Assembly (NCBI GenBank): GCA_027257055.1
Contig: JAPVLO010000205.1
Location: 5,642,001-5,706,000, forward strand
Origin: Cephalopachus bancanus
Taxonomy: Eukaryota; Chordata; Mammalia; Primates; Tarsiidae
Reading direction: 5' to 3'
DNA: 64,000 bases
Position numbers and translations under genes: made by a program. Numbering within the stretch: the first letter of the stretch is position 1; every line of letters begins with the position of its first letter. The notes under the pieces are model-generated. The model was not told the DNA's origin, searched no databases, and saw only the letters and a list, made by a program, of their open reading frames with translations. Shown here piece by piece: positions 1 to 12,377 of the stretch.

Positions 1-180
1 AAGAAAGTAGTCAACATCTATGGGCAAGGAGCTGTTAACACTCATGATTGCAATACATCTAAGTTGCTCAGTACCTGCAATGATGCAACAGGAATCATTC
101 ATTATCATGAACACCAAATCACAGTTGCCAATGTCAAGAGTCAGGGGAAAACAGCAACAACAGCTGTGGAGGGCAGATAA
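1..180 (+). other. Window-edge open frame, unidentified
   Basis: Frame 1 is open from the window edge for 59 codons and stops at 178-180. The peptide (KKVVNIYGQGAV at the start, EHQITVANVK further on) is not low-complexity. No splice site, poly-A tail or known domain was recognised, so it could be a retrocopy fragment or chance. The frames at 20-403 and 200-433 in other phases look like shadows. Confidence 0.2.
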
Positions 181-1229
181 TCCATGCTATAACCATCTGC
201 TACAAAAAAACAATGTTGCTTTCAGCCCCTATTTTTTGAACCATGGTGTAGGTTCTGTGCCCATACCCAACCTTCTGCACTCCTTGCCAAAAATCTGGAC
301 TTTTTGTCTCCCCAGAAAGTTTCTCCTGACATGGGTTTTTTGTGCTATGACTGGGGCATCTAAGGCAAGCCAGGCTTGTTGTCACCCCAGCTCTTCCATT
401 TGAGCTTCCATTTATGAGCACTTTTGCCTTCAATTCATCTGCTCAGTATTTTGGTTAAGAAATTGGGGTTTACTTTTTGTAGCCTCATAAATCTTTTTGG
501 ACTCATTCAAATCTTAAGTGTTTTTTTTGGGGGGGGGTCCTTGGTTTTTTTGGTTTTTTTTTTTCTGTCAAAATTTTAATCTTCCACACTGCAGGGAAAC
601 CTGGAATGTTGTGTACTTGTTCTAATTCAGTTTTCCCTCTGACTTCGGTGCTTACTATATGGATTGTTATTTATTTATTTTTGTCATCCCATAAGGATTC
701 AGGTCCAGATGGTAAAGTATCATAGGTATTGGTAGTCCTGCTAATTGTGGAAGGTAAAATGTCCTCTTTCTCTGTGGACCAGAACAAAAAAAATGACTCA
801 CAAATTCCCCTCGAAACACACAGAAGAATCTGTAAGTTGTCCCGGCTTCTGGTATCTGTCTGGGAGATATCTGTCCATATGTTCCACTACTTCCTGGCTA
901 ATTTAAAGGCAGCAGAACATGGCTAGTCCTAGAGACAAATATCTGAGCAAAGTCAAGAAGACTCAGAGTCCACAGGTTTCTGTGAATCCCGCGTTTCCCA
1001 AACTTAGTTTCTTTGTTGCCTTTTCCAGAGGTTCCACTGGTTTTCTCAGACACTCACCTAGCCTGGAGGAGAGAATCGCCAGTTCTTTTTCCCCTGCACA
1101 ATTTACCTTAAGCTCCAGCCTTTCTGGCCATCTGTCTTCTAGACTCCAGCAAACATTTGTTTCAAGAGAAAATTGCCAGTGGAGGGGAAGGAAGCTACAT
1201 TCAGTTTTCTATATTCGCAGAGTGCTTTT
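181..1229. other. Intron with nothing recognised
   Basis: Contains a G/T-rich run at about 521-565. Short open frames here show no family features. Confidence 0.4.
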
Positions 1230-1245
1230 AAAAATCTTTTACAAA

Positions 1246-1538
1246 CCGGGCTCGGTGGCTCAACCTGTAATCCCGCGCCTTTGGGAGGCTGAGGTGAGTG
1301 GATTGCCTGAGCCCGCGGGTTCGAGACTCGCCTGGGCAGCGAGACCTCATCTCTACAATAAATCAAAAAATCAGCTGGGCTTGGTAGCGCATGTCTGTAA
1401 TTCCGGTTACTCGGAAGGCGGAGGCGGAAGGCGGAGGCGGAAGGATCGCCGGAGCCCAGCAGGCGAGGCTGTGGTGGCCGGAAGCGGCCACTGCACTCCA
1501 GTCTGGACGACAGAGTGAGACTCCAACTCAAAAAAAAA
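1246..1538 (+). mobile_element. Alu, young subfamily
   Basis: Dimeric Alu with A-tail, flanked by the target-site duplication AAAAATCTTTTACAAA (1230-1245 and about 1539-1554). It carries the 6-nt left-monomer deletion (CTGGGCAGCGAG) and the GACTCCAACTC end. A 13 bp tandem duplication (1413-1425, 1426-1438) sits in the right monomer. Confidence 0.92.
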
Positions 1539-2589
1539 AAAAATCTTTTACAAAATACTTAGTATTTCAACAATCTCAAAACAAGACAAGCAAAACGTAA
1601 AATTTACAGGTAGGCATACTGCTGCTTTTCTAGATTAAAGAAAATACTTTTTAAAGTTGATATTGATCTATTTTTAATATATTTATATCGTTTTTATGAA
1701 AATGTATGCCATGTGATGACTATCTCAGAGTAAAAATTCAAATTTCAACAAAATAGCAGCCAAAATATGGCAGCTCAACAGTTAAGACAGCAGTAAACAA
1801 AACCGTATATATTTTAAAAGTCAGTCTTAAGCACTTAAATTTGGACTTGATCATGATTTATTGTGCTGCATAAGTTTGGAAGAATTGATGAATGCTGCTA
1901 AATTATTAATTTGCCCAAAGTGAGAGAGGCCACCACCTCAAACCACATGTCATAAATATTAAAGCCATCCCATCTTAAGGACTTATGTGGGCCATGAATT
2001 ATAAGGACCACTGTAAATCGATTCTGGGTTACTCATAACTCTTTGTGCCTGTGATTCACAATCACTTTATCCCCCACTGACCATTAGTTAAAATTGTAAA
2101 GAAGTTAGCAGCTAAGTGTACAAGGTTAGAATTTGTTTTTCTCACATTATTCTCAGGCTTTTTCATTTTTATTTGGTGAGAAAAAATAATAGATTTCCAT
2201 CCTTCGGCCTTTATTTTAATTTTTTTAAATGCTGCTTTGTTTCAATCCTGAGAATCAAAAATACTTCTATAGCTTGGCTACAAAATCAATAGGCCTCAGG
2301 GGTCCAGACTCATATAAACCAAGTATTCGTTTATTCTACTGATTCTGACAAATAAACAACCTTCTTTTTAAAAACTCAATACTTTTAACTTACTACTGTG
2401 ATAATAGAGCACTAAGGAAGTTGCATTCTTTCTGTGGTTTTTGCCACATACTACATTGTGTTTATTTATATAAATGGCTATGCCTCACAGTCAAAGGTTA
2501 CCATATCTGACACATTTTTGAATCCTCAAGGAACATCTTCCAGAAATGTATCTTTAATGTAGTAAAAGGAGCATAGGAGATGAGCCTGA

Positions 2590-2780
2590 GCTCAAGTTCC
2601 AAACCTTCCACGAGTCATTGGTATGACAGAGCAGGTTATATTACCTCATCTGTGAATTAGATATTATAATATCAACTATCTCACAGGGTTGTAAAAACAA
2701 ACTTTTGAGTAAAATACATTTAAGAGTTGGAAAATGCTTCATAAATATTATCTATTATCATAAAGAAGAAAGGAAGGATA
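2590..2780 (+). repeat. MIR element
   Basis: ACCTCATCTGTGAATTAGA, CTCACAGGGTTGTAAAAAC and AATGCTTCATAAATATTATC follow the MIR core and 3' end. Diverged. Confidence 0.6.
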
Positions 2781-5031
2781 GAAGGAGAATATTTTTTCTT
2801 CAGCAAGGAAAAATGTTACACTTTTGGTTTAAATGCCATTTTTCCATAATTGTTACCACTGAATTTCCTTTTTATCAAAAAGATCATCATTGCTGTCTCT
2901 CTGTAGCTATGGATTTTGAAGTGAGCTTTTAAGTAATTTGCTAAATTAAAAGTTGACATGAGAAAGAATATGGTTCTAATTCAAATCGAGGTTGGTGGGA
3001 TAACAGATAGTGATGTCTACTTGTTTGTGGCATGGGCTTCTATACTTATTATGGTAGTCTAGTGACTAATATGTTAAAAATAAAAGTGCATTCAGTATTA
3101 GCTCATTATGGAGATGTTGGAACAGAGGCAAACAGGACAAGAGCAGTCTGCAAAGTGAAATGTGCCATAATTCATAACATGTCAAGGAACACAGGTACAA
3201 ATTTTGTACATAAATTTTCCCATCCTTCACTTTGCTTGGCAAGAAATGCAAATATTTGAGAAAATAACACTGAATGTTTACAGTTCTTCACCTGACAGAT
3301 GAAAAATTGCAAAACACTTGTAGGTTAGAAGAGTATGCATATTCAGGAAGTGGTCTCCAAAGGATATCTATGTTTAATCAGTTAGATACCATAGATAAGG
3401 AACTTCAATATTTGGGATATCCTACAACTATCTCAGGTACCAGAATATTTGAGCAGACTTTCCAAACTCTTCCCAATAACAATTAATTTTCCTTTTCTTT
3501 AAACTGCTCTAAACAGAAGCTGTTATTAGGACCCTTATCATAATATAATATGCTTTGTGTTACAGCAATTTAGTGCTTGATTTAACCTCCATTACTGAGT
3601 TGTAAGCAGTTTGATGGCTAGGGCCCAAGTCTTACTTTTATATCCCTTCTAGACTTCCCTTCAGGATCTTAGAATTAATGCATGATGATTGTCAGTAAAA
3701 TTGAATTTAAAGAAAGACTGTCATAGAAATAATGCAAAAATGAAACAAACCCTAGCTTAGTGAGAATTTTATCACACGCTATCAGCATCTCAGGCACTAT
3801 TATGAGGACACAGGTGCTGAGCAATGTCCATTAATGCCCATGGCATTCTAGTATTTCTACTTTGGAGTCCAAAGATGAATGATACTAGAGGTAGAATCAC
3901 ATTGGAATATTTTCTCTTTTTCACAGTGGGACTTGGAATATGTTGGAATGAAGCTCCCAGATTCATTTTTTTACTTCTGTTTAACCTAGTATGAAGCACT
4001 CTGCTGATATGGACTCCACTGGTAAATAAATGAACAGCATGCAATTCAGCTGCTTATTGAAACATGACCTCAAGAATAGGGTTCATTGAAAAACACTCAG
4101 AAACTTCCATCACCTAGTCAGATGTTTTATTCAAAACATTTCCTTCAATGATTATTCTGTTGTAAAGTGACTTTATACTTGTTGATAAGCATTTTCTAGG
4201 TAGTTCTAATTTGACAGTCAAAAACCATTCAAAGGACAATTATTTTATGTTTTAATTGATGACAAAGTCCAGAAACATTTTTAAAATCTACAATAGTTGG
4301 AGTTACTATGCAACATTTCATTGCCATTGCCACAGGCTATAATCATACTGCTTCAATTATTCTCTTTTTTAAAAATTCATTCATAATGCTTTGTAACATT
4401 AGAATTACTAGAAACAACGTATAAAATGGTAATGGTACTGTTACCATACATTTAAGTAGAGCCCTGCAATTCACAAAGCAGTGACAACAATGCTTAGAAC
4501 ACTTTTCTAACAACAAAGCAATATGACCCCTACTGGGGAGGTCCCTTATGGTTTGTAAAGAAGCTGCCTGGGGATGCAGGGGGCCAGAGTGGCTGTTTGA
4601 AACAGAAGATAATAGCAAAAAATCAAAGTGAGTTGTTAGAGGAAGCTTCAAGGTCACTACTATCTCTCTATCACTGTAGATTTAGTCCTAGGAAGCTAAA
4701 AGCAGATCTGAAAGTTGGTGACTAGTGCAAAGGATCAGACTATGGGATAGCTATGCCGGTGAGGATTCAATGTACAGGAAACTAACCATGTATTTTTCCT
4801 TCTCTCACAACATCAATACTCCAAGAATCTGTTTGTTTTTATATCAAGCTTCACATATATAAATTGTTCCTGATTATAATTACTCATTATTTATCACCTG
4901 TAGCATTCCTGTACAGCAAATGGTGTACATATCAGTAAGGTGTCAGGATTGTTCAAATGCATACTCCCAGGTCTCAAACACCAAAAATTCCCATGCAGTA
5001 AGTTTGGGATTAGATCTAGAATCTACATTTC
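2781..5031. other. Unique AT-rich intron
   Basis: No repeat or coding signal recognised. Like 1556-2589, it appears to be unique intronic sequence. Confidence 0.5.
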
Positions 5032-5304
5032 TTTTTTTTTTTTTTTTGAGTTGGAGTTTCACTCTGTCGCCCAGACTGGAGTGCAGTGGTCACTCCTGGC
5101 CACCGCAGCCTCAACCTGCTGGGCCTCCGGCGATCCTTCTGCCTCAGCCTTCCAAGTAGCTGGAACTACAGGCGCGCACTACCACACCCGGCTAATTTTT
5201 TGATTTATTGTAGAGATGAGGTCTCGCTAAATTGCCCAGGCAGGTCTCGAACCCACGGGCTTAGGCAATCCACTCACCTCAGCCTCCCAAGGCACGGGAT
5301 TACA
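5032..5304 (-). mobile_element. Alu, 5'-truncated, older type of this lineage
   Basis: Poly-T start, then the reverse complement of an Alu with the GAGTTGGAGT end. It has no 6-nt deletion (AATTGCCCAGG form) and lacks the first roughly 25 Alu bases. TACATTTCT flanks it on both sides as a short target-site duplication. It forms an inverted pair with the next Alu. Confidence 0.88.
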
Positions 5305-5373
5305 TTTCTAACATAAGAATCCCTTGGTACTTCTCATGGTGGTGGTCTTAGCATCACTCAGTGAGAATGACAG

Positions 5374-5405
5374 ACCAATATAGTACCTAACACAGTACAC
5401 AGTGT
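5374..5405 (+). repeat. 32 bp block also present inside L1 copy A (source copy)
   Basis: Identical to 6341-6372. This copy lies in the unique spacer between two Alus and is taken as the template. Confidence 0.9.
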
Positions 5406-5466
5406 ACCAGAGACACTCCATAAGTAGTACTTGGATTAAATGTTTTCTTTAAAAAAGAATATCTCG

Positions 5467-5757
5467 GGGCCGGGCTCGGTGACTCAGCCTGTAATCCCAG
5501 CACTTTGGGAGGCCGAGGCGAGTGAATTGCCAGGCCCGGGGTTCGAGACCAGCCCGGGCAACTTGGCGAGACCTCGTGTCTACAGTAAAATTAAAAAATA
5601 GCTGGGTGTGGTAGTGTGCATCTGTAGTTTCAGTTACTTGGAAGGCTGAGGCGGAAGGATCACTGGAGCCCAGAAGGTCGATGCTGGGGTGGCCGTGAGC
5701 GTGCATGCCGCTGCACCCCAACTTGGGTGAAGGAGTGAGACTCCAACTCAAAAAAAT
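5467..5757 (+). mobile_element. Alu, full-length, older type of this lineage
   Basis: Dimeric Alu with CAACTTGGCGAG (no deletion) and CTCCAACTC end. AAGAATATCTC occurs just before the element and again near 5771, consistent with a target-site duplication. Confidence 0.88.
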
Positions 5758-6340
5758 TAGTAAAGAAAGAAAGAATATCTCATGATTTGGTTAGGGTTTA
5801 TCCCCAACAAAAATTGGTATCTACTGTATCCTCTACGCTCAGTAAACTGGTCTGAAAGTTTTAGGTCCTTCATTATTTCATGCAAAACTTTTTGTTGAGT
5901 ATCTACTGTTGGCCTGGTCTAAGCCAATTTATTGAAAATTTAATGCTATTAAATGTATCAAATATGTTTTTTATATTTTCTTCCTTTATGTTTATATATT
6001 CCAATGCTTTTTATTTATTAATTAATTATTATTTTTATTTTAAATATGTAGGGTACAATTCAGGGTTAGGTATACAAATGTCCATTATTCAGGTACCCTT
6101 GTTGATAAGGTGTGCTCCTGTCCTCACCTCCCCTGGCAGTTTCCTACTACTGCCTATCCCTTTCTTATAGTATTATGATAGTTATTCAAGGTCTGCTTAT
6201 GAGTGAGGACATGTGGTACTCACTTCTTTGTTTCTGTGATAGAACACTCAGTATTGTAGCCTCTAAGTCTATCCAAGCCACTGCGAAGTTCATAATTTTG
6301 TCCTTCTTTGTGGCTGCATAATATTCCATCATGTATACAT

Positions 6341-6372
6341 ACCAATATAGTACCTAACACAGTACACAGTGT
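6341..6372 (+). repeat. 32 bp block inserted in L1 copy A (derived copy)
   Basis: It replaces the stretch where copy B has a T-rich run (near 16933-16950). It is identical to 5374-5405 and not L1 sequence. A four-base ACCA is shared at the left junction. Confidence 0.9.
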
Positions 6373-6479
6373 TTATCCAGTCCTCTTTCGATGGGCAGCA
6401 TGGTTGGTTTCTTGTTTTTGCTATTGTGAATAATGCTGCAATAAACATGTGTGTACAGGTAACTTTTTCATAGACTGAT

Positions 6480-9377
6480 TCGAGTTCCTCCAAGTATATT
6501 ACCAGTAGGGGAATTGCAGGGTCGTATGGGAGGTCGTTTTAGATCTTTTAGGAATCACCACACTGCTTTTTACAGAGACTGTACTAGTTTACACTCCCAG
6601 CAACAGTGTAGAATTGTTCCCTTTACCCCACATCATCTCCAGCATCTATTGTTTTTTGATGTATTGATGATGACCATCCGGACTGGAGTTAGGTGGTATC
6701 TCAGTGTAGTTTTAATTTTGCACTTTTTTGATGACTAGTGAGGCTGAGCATTTTTTCATGTGTCTGTTGGCTGCTCATATGTCTTCTTTTGAGAAACGTA
6801 TATTCATATATTTTGCCCACTTTGTAATGGGGCTTTTTTTTTCCTTTTCAGCACATTTAAGTTCCTTGTAGATCCTAAATGTTAGTCCTTTGTCAGATAT
6901 ACAGTTGGCAAATATTTTTTCCAATTCTGTCGGCTGTCTCCCCACTCTCTTGATGGTTTCTTTTGCTTTGCAGAAGCTTTTCGATTTGATGAGGTCCCAC
7001 TTGTCTATCTTATCTCTTATGGCCTGGGCACTTGGAGTTTTGATCAGGAATTGGTTGCCAGTTCCAATTTCTGTAAGGGTGTCTCCTGTGTTTTCTAAGG
7101 TTCTTATAGTTTGAGGTTTTACGTTTAGGTCTTTAATCCATTTAGAGTTGATTTTTGTGTATGGTGATAGGTAGGGGTCTTGTTTTAATCTTCTGCATGT
7201 GATCAGCCAGAATAGGTTCTGAATAGGTTCTCCTCTCCCCAGTGGTTGATGGTGGAGGCTTTTTCGAAGATGAGTTGGGTGAGAAATTGAGGTTTTGCTT
7301 CTGGAATCTCTATCCTGTTCCATTGGTCTATATGCCTATTCTTGCACAAATACCAGGCTGTTTTGATTATTGTAGCTTTATAATAAAGCTTAAAGTGTGG
7401 GAGCATGTTGCATCTCACTTTGTTTTTTGTTTTGGTTTATTTTTTGTTTTTGTTTTGTTTTGTTTTGCTAAGGATTGTTTTGGTTATTTGTGATTGCTTA
7501 TGTTTCCATATGAATTCCTGTATTGTCCATTTCCAGATCTGAGAAGAATGCTGTTGGTAATTTTATGCATACTGTATTAAATCTGTAGGTTGCCTTGGTT
7601 AGAATGGACATCTTAACAATGTTGATTCTTCCAGTCCATGAGTGTGGGGTATTTTTCCATTTGTTTATGTCATCTTTGATTTCTTTAAGCAGTGTTTTAT
7701 AGTTTTCATTGTAAAGGTCTTTTACTTCTCTGGTTAGGAAGATGTCAAGGTATTTCATTTTTTATGTGTGGCTACTATGGATGGGATTGTGCTTTTTTAT
7801 TGTGTTTCTGATTGTTTATTGTTGATGTGTAGGAATATGACTAACTTTTGCACATTTTTTTTATGCCCTGAGACTTTGCCAAAGTCTTTTATCAGTGCAA
7901 GGAGGTTTTCTATACCTCTTGGGTTTTCAAGTTATAGAATCATGTCATCTGCAAAGAAGAATAACTTAGCTTCCTATTTTCCTATTTGGATAGCCCTAAT
8001 TTCCTTCTTTTGTCTGATTGCTCCAGTGAGGACTTCCAATACTATGTTGAACAGAAGTGAGAGTGGGCATCCTTGTCTTGTCCAGTTTTCGGGGGAAATG
8101 GTTCCAATTTCTGTCTGTTTAGTAGTATGTTGGCTGTGGGTTTCTCATAGATTGCTCTTACTATTATGAAGTATGTTCCATCTATGCCTAGATGTTTGAG
8201 AGTTTTTATCGAGAAGAGGTACTGGATTTTATCAAAAGCCTTTTTTCACATCTAATGATATAATCGTGTGGTTTTTGTCTTTATATCTGTTGATGTTTTT
8301 AATTACATTTATGGTCTTGTGGATGTTGAACCAGCCCTGCAACCTGGGGATGAAGCCTACTTGGTCATGGTGGATGATTTTTGAGATGTGTTGTTGGATC
8401 CAGTTTGCTAGAATCTTGTTGAGAACTTTAGCATCTATATTCATCAAAGATATTGACCTGTAGTTCTCTTTCTTTGTTGGATATTTACCCAGTTGGGTAT
8501 CAATGTGATGTTTGCTTCATAAAATGATTTGGGGAGAGTTTCATCTTTATCAATTGCCTGAAATACTTTCCGTAGGATTGGTATCAGCACCTCCTTGTAT
8601 GTTTTGTAGAATTCTGATGGAAAGCCATCTGGTCCAGGGTTTCTTTTTGTCGGTAGTTTTCTTATGGCATAGTTGATTTCCTTGGTTGTTATTGGTCTGT
8701 TTAGGGTCTCAATTTCTTGTTTCAACTTGGGGAGGTTGTGTGATGTCAGAAAGTCTTCCACTTCATTTAGGTTTTCGGATTTGTTTCTATACAGGTGTAC
8801 ATAGTAATCTCTGATAATCTTTTGTATTTCTTTGGGGTCAGTTGTGACTTCATCTTTTGTGTTTCTGATTGTGTTTATTAGGGATTTTTCTCTCTTTTTC
8901 TTGGTCAGTCTAGCCATTAATCTTGTTTATCCTTTCAAAGAAAACTTTTGGTTTCATTGATTTTTTGTTTTATATTTTTGTCTTCTTGGTCCCAAATTTG
9001 GGCTTTTATTTTTGGTCATCTGGATTCTTCTGCTGAAGTTAGGGTTTTGGTGGTCCTGCTTTTCCAGCTTCCTTAGGTATTTGTTAGGTTGATAACTTGT
9101 GATCTTTCCATTTTCTTCATGTGTGTTCATAGAGATATGAATTCTCCTCTTAGGACTGATTTCATGGCATCCCAGAGATTTGGGTAAGATGTTTCTTCAT
9201 TTTCATTTATTTCCAGGTATCTTTTAAACTCTGTTTTGATTTCCTTTTGACTCAGAAGTTGTTTAGCATCATGGTGTTTAATGTCCATGTCTTTGTGGGT
9301 TTTGGGGGAACTTTGTTGGTGTTGATATTTATTTTTATTCCACTTTGGTCTGAGAAGGTGCGTGGCAGAATTGAAAA
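6480..9377 (-). pseudogene. L1 copy A ORF2 remnant (reverse transcriptase and C-terminus, no endonuclease)
   Basis: Broken minus-strand frames at 8444-8917 ([20 protein letters not shown], the start of the RT domain), 8232-8447, 7498-7758 and 6775-7323 (C-terminal region with [20 protein letters not shown] sequence) together follow ORF2p order. Frameshifts and stops separate them, and a T-rich expansion lies near 7420-7470. The part matching the first roughly 225 residues of ORF2p in copy B is missing. It is non-functional. Confidence 0.85.
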
Positions 9378-9456
9378 TGTAAACAAAAACAAAGAAAAAG
9401 AGAAGAAAAAATAACAAAAGCTAAAAAGCCAAAAACAAAACAAACAAACAAAAAAG

Positions 9457-10240
9457 CTCACTCTGTGGCCATTTCTGTAACTCCGGGTCCCTTTCTGCTG
9501 TCACAGCCACATTAAAGGAAGAGCTGTGGTCTCCAGGCTATCCCCTTGCTCTTACTGCAGGCTGATAGGGTTGCTCTCAACGTGGGTCTGATGCCCCACA
9601 GACTACTGTGAGAGGAGGGTGAATCAGATCTGGACTCACCTGACTTGCTGCTGCTGTCAAGTCTCTCACTCAGATCTGAGGTATCTGTGCCTGTTCTAGC
9701 ATGGGGGAGAGGCATCTATCTCTCCAAGTCCATTGAGGAGATAGCCACTGGGTCCCAGGTTGGAGGCCGTACAGAGCTGGGTGGGGCAATACAGGTCTTT
9801 GCCCAGTCCCAGGACAGAAAAGATGGTGCAGGTAAACATCTCCTCACCTATGGCCAGGCTCCATTCTAGATTTTCATGCCCTGACTTCTCCATCATTCCT
9901 GGGGCTCATGCCTGGTCCGCTCCCATAGGTGTTGGCAAGGGCTGGGTGCCAGGTGGTGAGGAGCAGTTGTTCTCTGCTGCCTTCTCTCAAGAGAGCCCTG
10001 AGAATGGCAGATGATCCTGCACACCTGGGGCTCCAGTCTCAGGGCGATGGTGGGTTGCAGTCACCTCCGGAGAAGAACCCCGGGTACATGAACCTGAGTC
10101 TCCCCTTGGACGGGACTTTCACTCACCTACCTACACACACCCACTCATGCAGATAGTCTTTATAGACACTCGCTTTTGCGGAGACTCTCACACTCCAACC
10201 TGTTCTGCCGCCATCTTGCCCAGAAGCGCACAGATGTGTC
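9457..10240 (-). promoter_or_regulatory. 5' UTR/promoter region of L1 copy A
   Basis: GC-richer than the surroundings, with no sustained coding. On the minus strand it opens with the GCAAGATGGCGGC motif and contains a strong splice-donor-like CAG/GTGAGT (around 9635). It shows no evident similarity to the 5' UTR of copy B, so the two L1s carry different promoters. Confidence 0.65.
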
Positions 10241-10252
10241 TATATATTCCAA

Positions 10253-11057
10253 AATTACACGTAGTCATCTACTTTTGATTTTTTTCTTTTAATTTGGATT
10301 CTTTTTAAAATTATATTTAATTTACTACTCTGCAGGAATTTACTTTGTGTAGTATGACATACTGCTCTAATATTAATATTTTTAAGTAATTGCCTATTTT
10401 AGTCTCAAATTTTAAATATTTCATATTTGCCACACTAATTATGTGAATTATGGTCTTTCTAATATAATCTACATATATTTATATACTTTTTAATTCATTT
10501 TTATTCACTTTTTTACTTTTTAAAAACAATTGGTATTGATTTAATATTTTTCAAGGACAGTTTAAAGAATAAATCTTCTGCTCAGGTAGTTCTAAATTTC
10601 ACTAATAAAATTCTATTTTCAAGTAAGAACATGCTGTTACCTTTCACATATAGGTTCCATTAATTTTTCTGGCCCAAGAAATATCACATGTTAAAGACAA
10701 TACTTGCCTCAATATCTATTTCCCAGAAGCCACACCTTTTTGTTTTTAATTATCTCTGGTCATTATAGCTTTTTTGTTGAGCCATTGTGCAATAACATTT
10801 GGCAGGTTAACACTAGCCTTTGTTTTACTGTTATTTTGTTCTCATATTATCCAAATGTATATTCTTCAATACTTTGCACTGATTTTTTTCTAGTTAACTA
10901 GCAAACAGTATTTTCCTTCAAATCTTTGCTATTTCTTTGTAAATAGTATAATACAAAAGTATCAATATAGTTCTTCTACCATTATTCATAATATGATAAA
11001 ATGGTAAATTATGTTAAGATAGAATTCAACTAAACCTCATAATTTAATCACATCATA
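10253..11057. other. Unique AT-rich intron
   Basis: Nothing recognised. The same applies to 11278-12377 and 13573-14470. Confidence 0.5.
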
Positions 11058-11119
11058 ATGTGGGGTTTTTTGTTTGTTTGGGGTTTTTTTTTGGTTTTGT
11101 TGTTGTTGTTGTTTTGTGT

Positions 11120-11277
11120 TTTTTGTGAGAACTTGTGTGGTGGTGGCACTTGCAAGCTCCTCAGGAAGCTGAGGCAGAAGGATTGCTTGTGCTTAGGAGG
11201 TTGAAGCTGCAGTGAGTCGTGATTGTGCCCTTGCACTCCAGCATGGGTGACAGAGTGAGACTCTGACTCAAAAAAAT
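11120..11277 (+). mobile_element. Alu right monomer, old (FRAM/AluJ-like)
   Basis: Only the second Alu arm is present, from GTGGTGGTGGCACTTGC to GACTCTGACTC plus A-tail. It is diverged. A GTTT/GT-rich low-complexity run (11058-11118) precedes it. Confidence 0.75.
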
Positions 11278-12377
11278 TTTTTAGAGACATTTCTAAAGTA
11301 ATAATAAAATAAGAATGATGCTTATAGGATTTGAGGCTGATTAAATGAATTGGCATATGTAAAGAAGGACTTAGTACTGCCTGACACACACAAAGCATTT
11401 ATAATGTGTTCTTATATGATAAGACTTAGTGTTTCCTTTGAAAGACTATGGGCTGCAGTAACTAAGAAAAAATAGCCATTATATTTAACATCTGACCATA
11501 AAACTTGACTAAATTGTTGGAGACAAGGGACTACAAACTCATTAAAGTTCTAAAATAAATCAATAAATAAAATTATTGGAATTTTTTTCTACAATAATTT
11601 GTTTTAGCATTATATTTAGTCTAAGAAAAATTTGGTTCTTACAGTTCTCCCTTAAAAAACTCTTTTAAAATTATTCTTTTGTATTTGTCACTTATATACT
11701 TTCAAAAAGTAGACTTTTTTCTGTTCTGTTGTTTTCTATTTTCCCATCCAAGTGCTCACCAGGCCTAACTGTTTAGCTTCCAAAATCAGATGAGATTGGT
11801 GCATTCAGGGTGGTATGGCCATAGACTGGTTTTCTATTCTCAAATACATACTGTGCTGTTTTATTTTTAAGCTTTATAACTGTCTTATTTTCTTCATCTT
11901 CCAAGTCTCCATCATTATTTTTCATTTTCAAAACTTCTTTGCTATTCCTATCCATTTTCTACTAATTAAATTTGCAAAGATCTTAAAACATCCTGAAACG
12001 TCCTTTAAGTATTTTATGTAGAATTTCATTAAGTATTGGATACTCTGAGAAAAACTGAAATTTCTTTTACTGTTGTGCATCTCCCCTTTTAGGAATATGT
12101 TATGTTTATCAAGAAGTAAGTTTAAGTCTTCTTCAGTTGTTTAAGTTCTTCATATAATCCCTACTCATTTATTGTTAAATTTACTCCTAGGTACTTACAT
12201 TTAGTGTAAATAGATATTTTTACTTAAACTATCATCTTTTATTGATATAATACTGGAAAAGCAAATTATTTGTATATCTCCATGTATAACTGATTGATTT
12301 GTTGAAATCTCAATTTTTTTCTAATACTTTTTCAGTTGATTCTTGTGAGCTTCTTAGGAAGTTCTTCTTACATTTTT

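Larger units (their letters stand above)
6005..10240 (-). mobile_element. LINE-1 (copy A), antisense, internally deleted
   Basis: An L1 on the minus strand: 3' tail near 6009, 3' UTR to about 6480, ORF2 remains to about 9377, an A-rich joint (9378-9456), and a 5' UTR to 10240 that starts (minus strand) with GGGCAAGATGGCGGCAG, a YY1-type motif. The target-site duplication TATATATTCCAA (5993-6004 and 10241-10252) brackets the whole, so it is one insertion. ORF1 and the ORF2 endonuclease domain are absent. At 6341-6372 it carries a 32 bp foreign piece copied from nearby intron. Confidence 0.88.

Noticed and set aside
1246..1538. Species as human, monkey or ape on the basis of Alus
   Set aside because: None of the Alus shows the AluS/AluY diagnostic pattern; the young copies belong to a different AluJ-derived lineage.
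9378..9456. L1 copy A as a simple spliced L1 retrocopy
   Set aside because: The joint keeps an 80 bp homopolymer-rich stretch and shows no clean donor-to-acceptor join; an internal deletion or complex joining is at least as likely.
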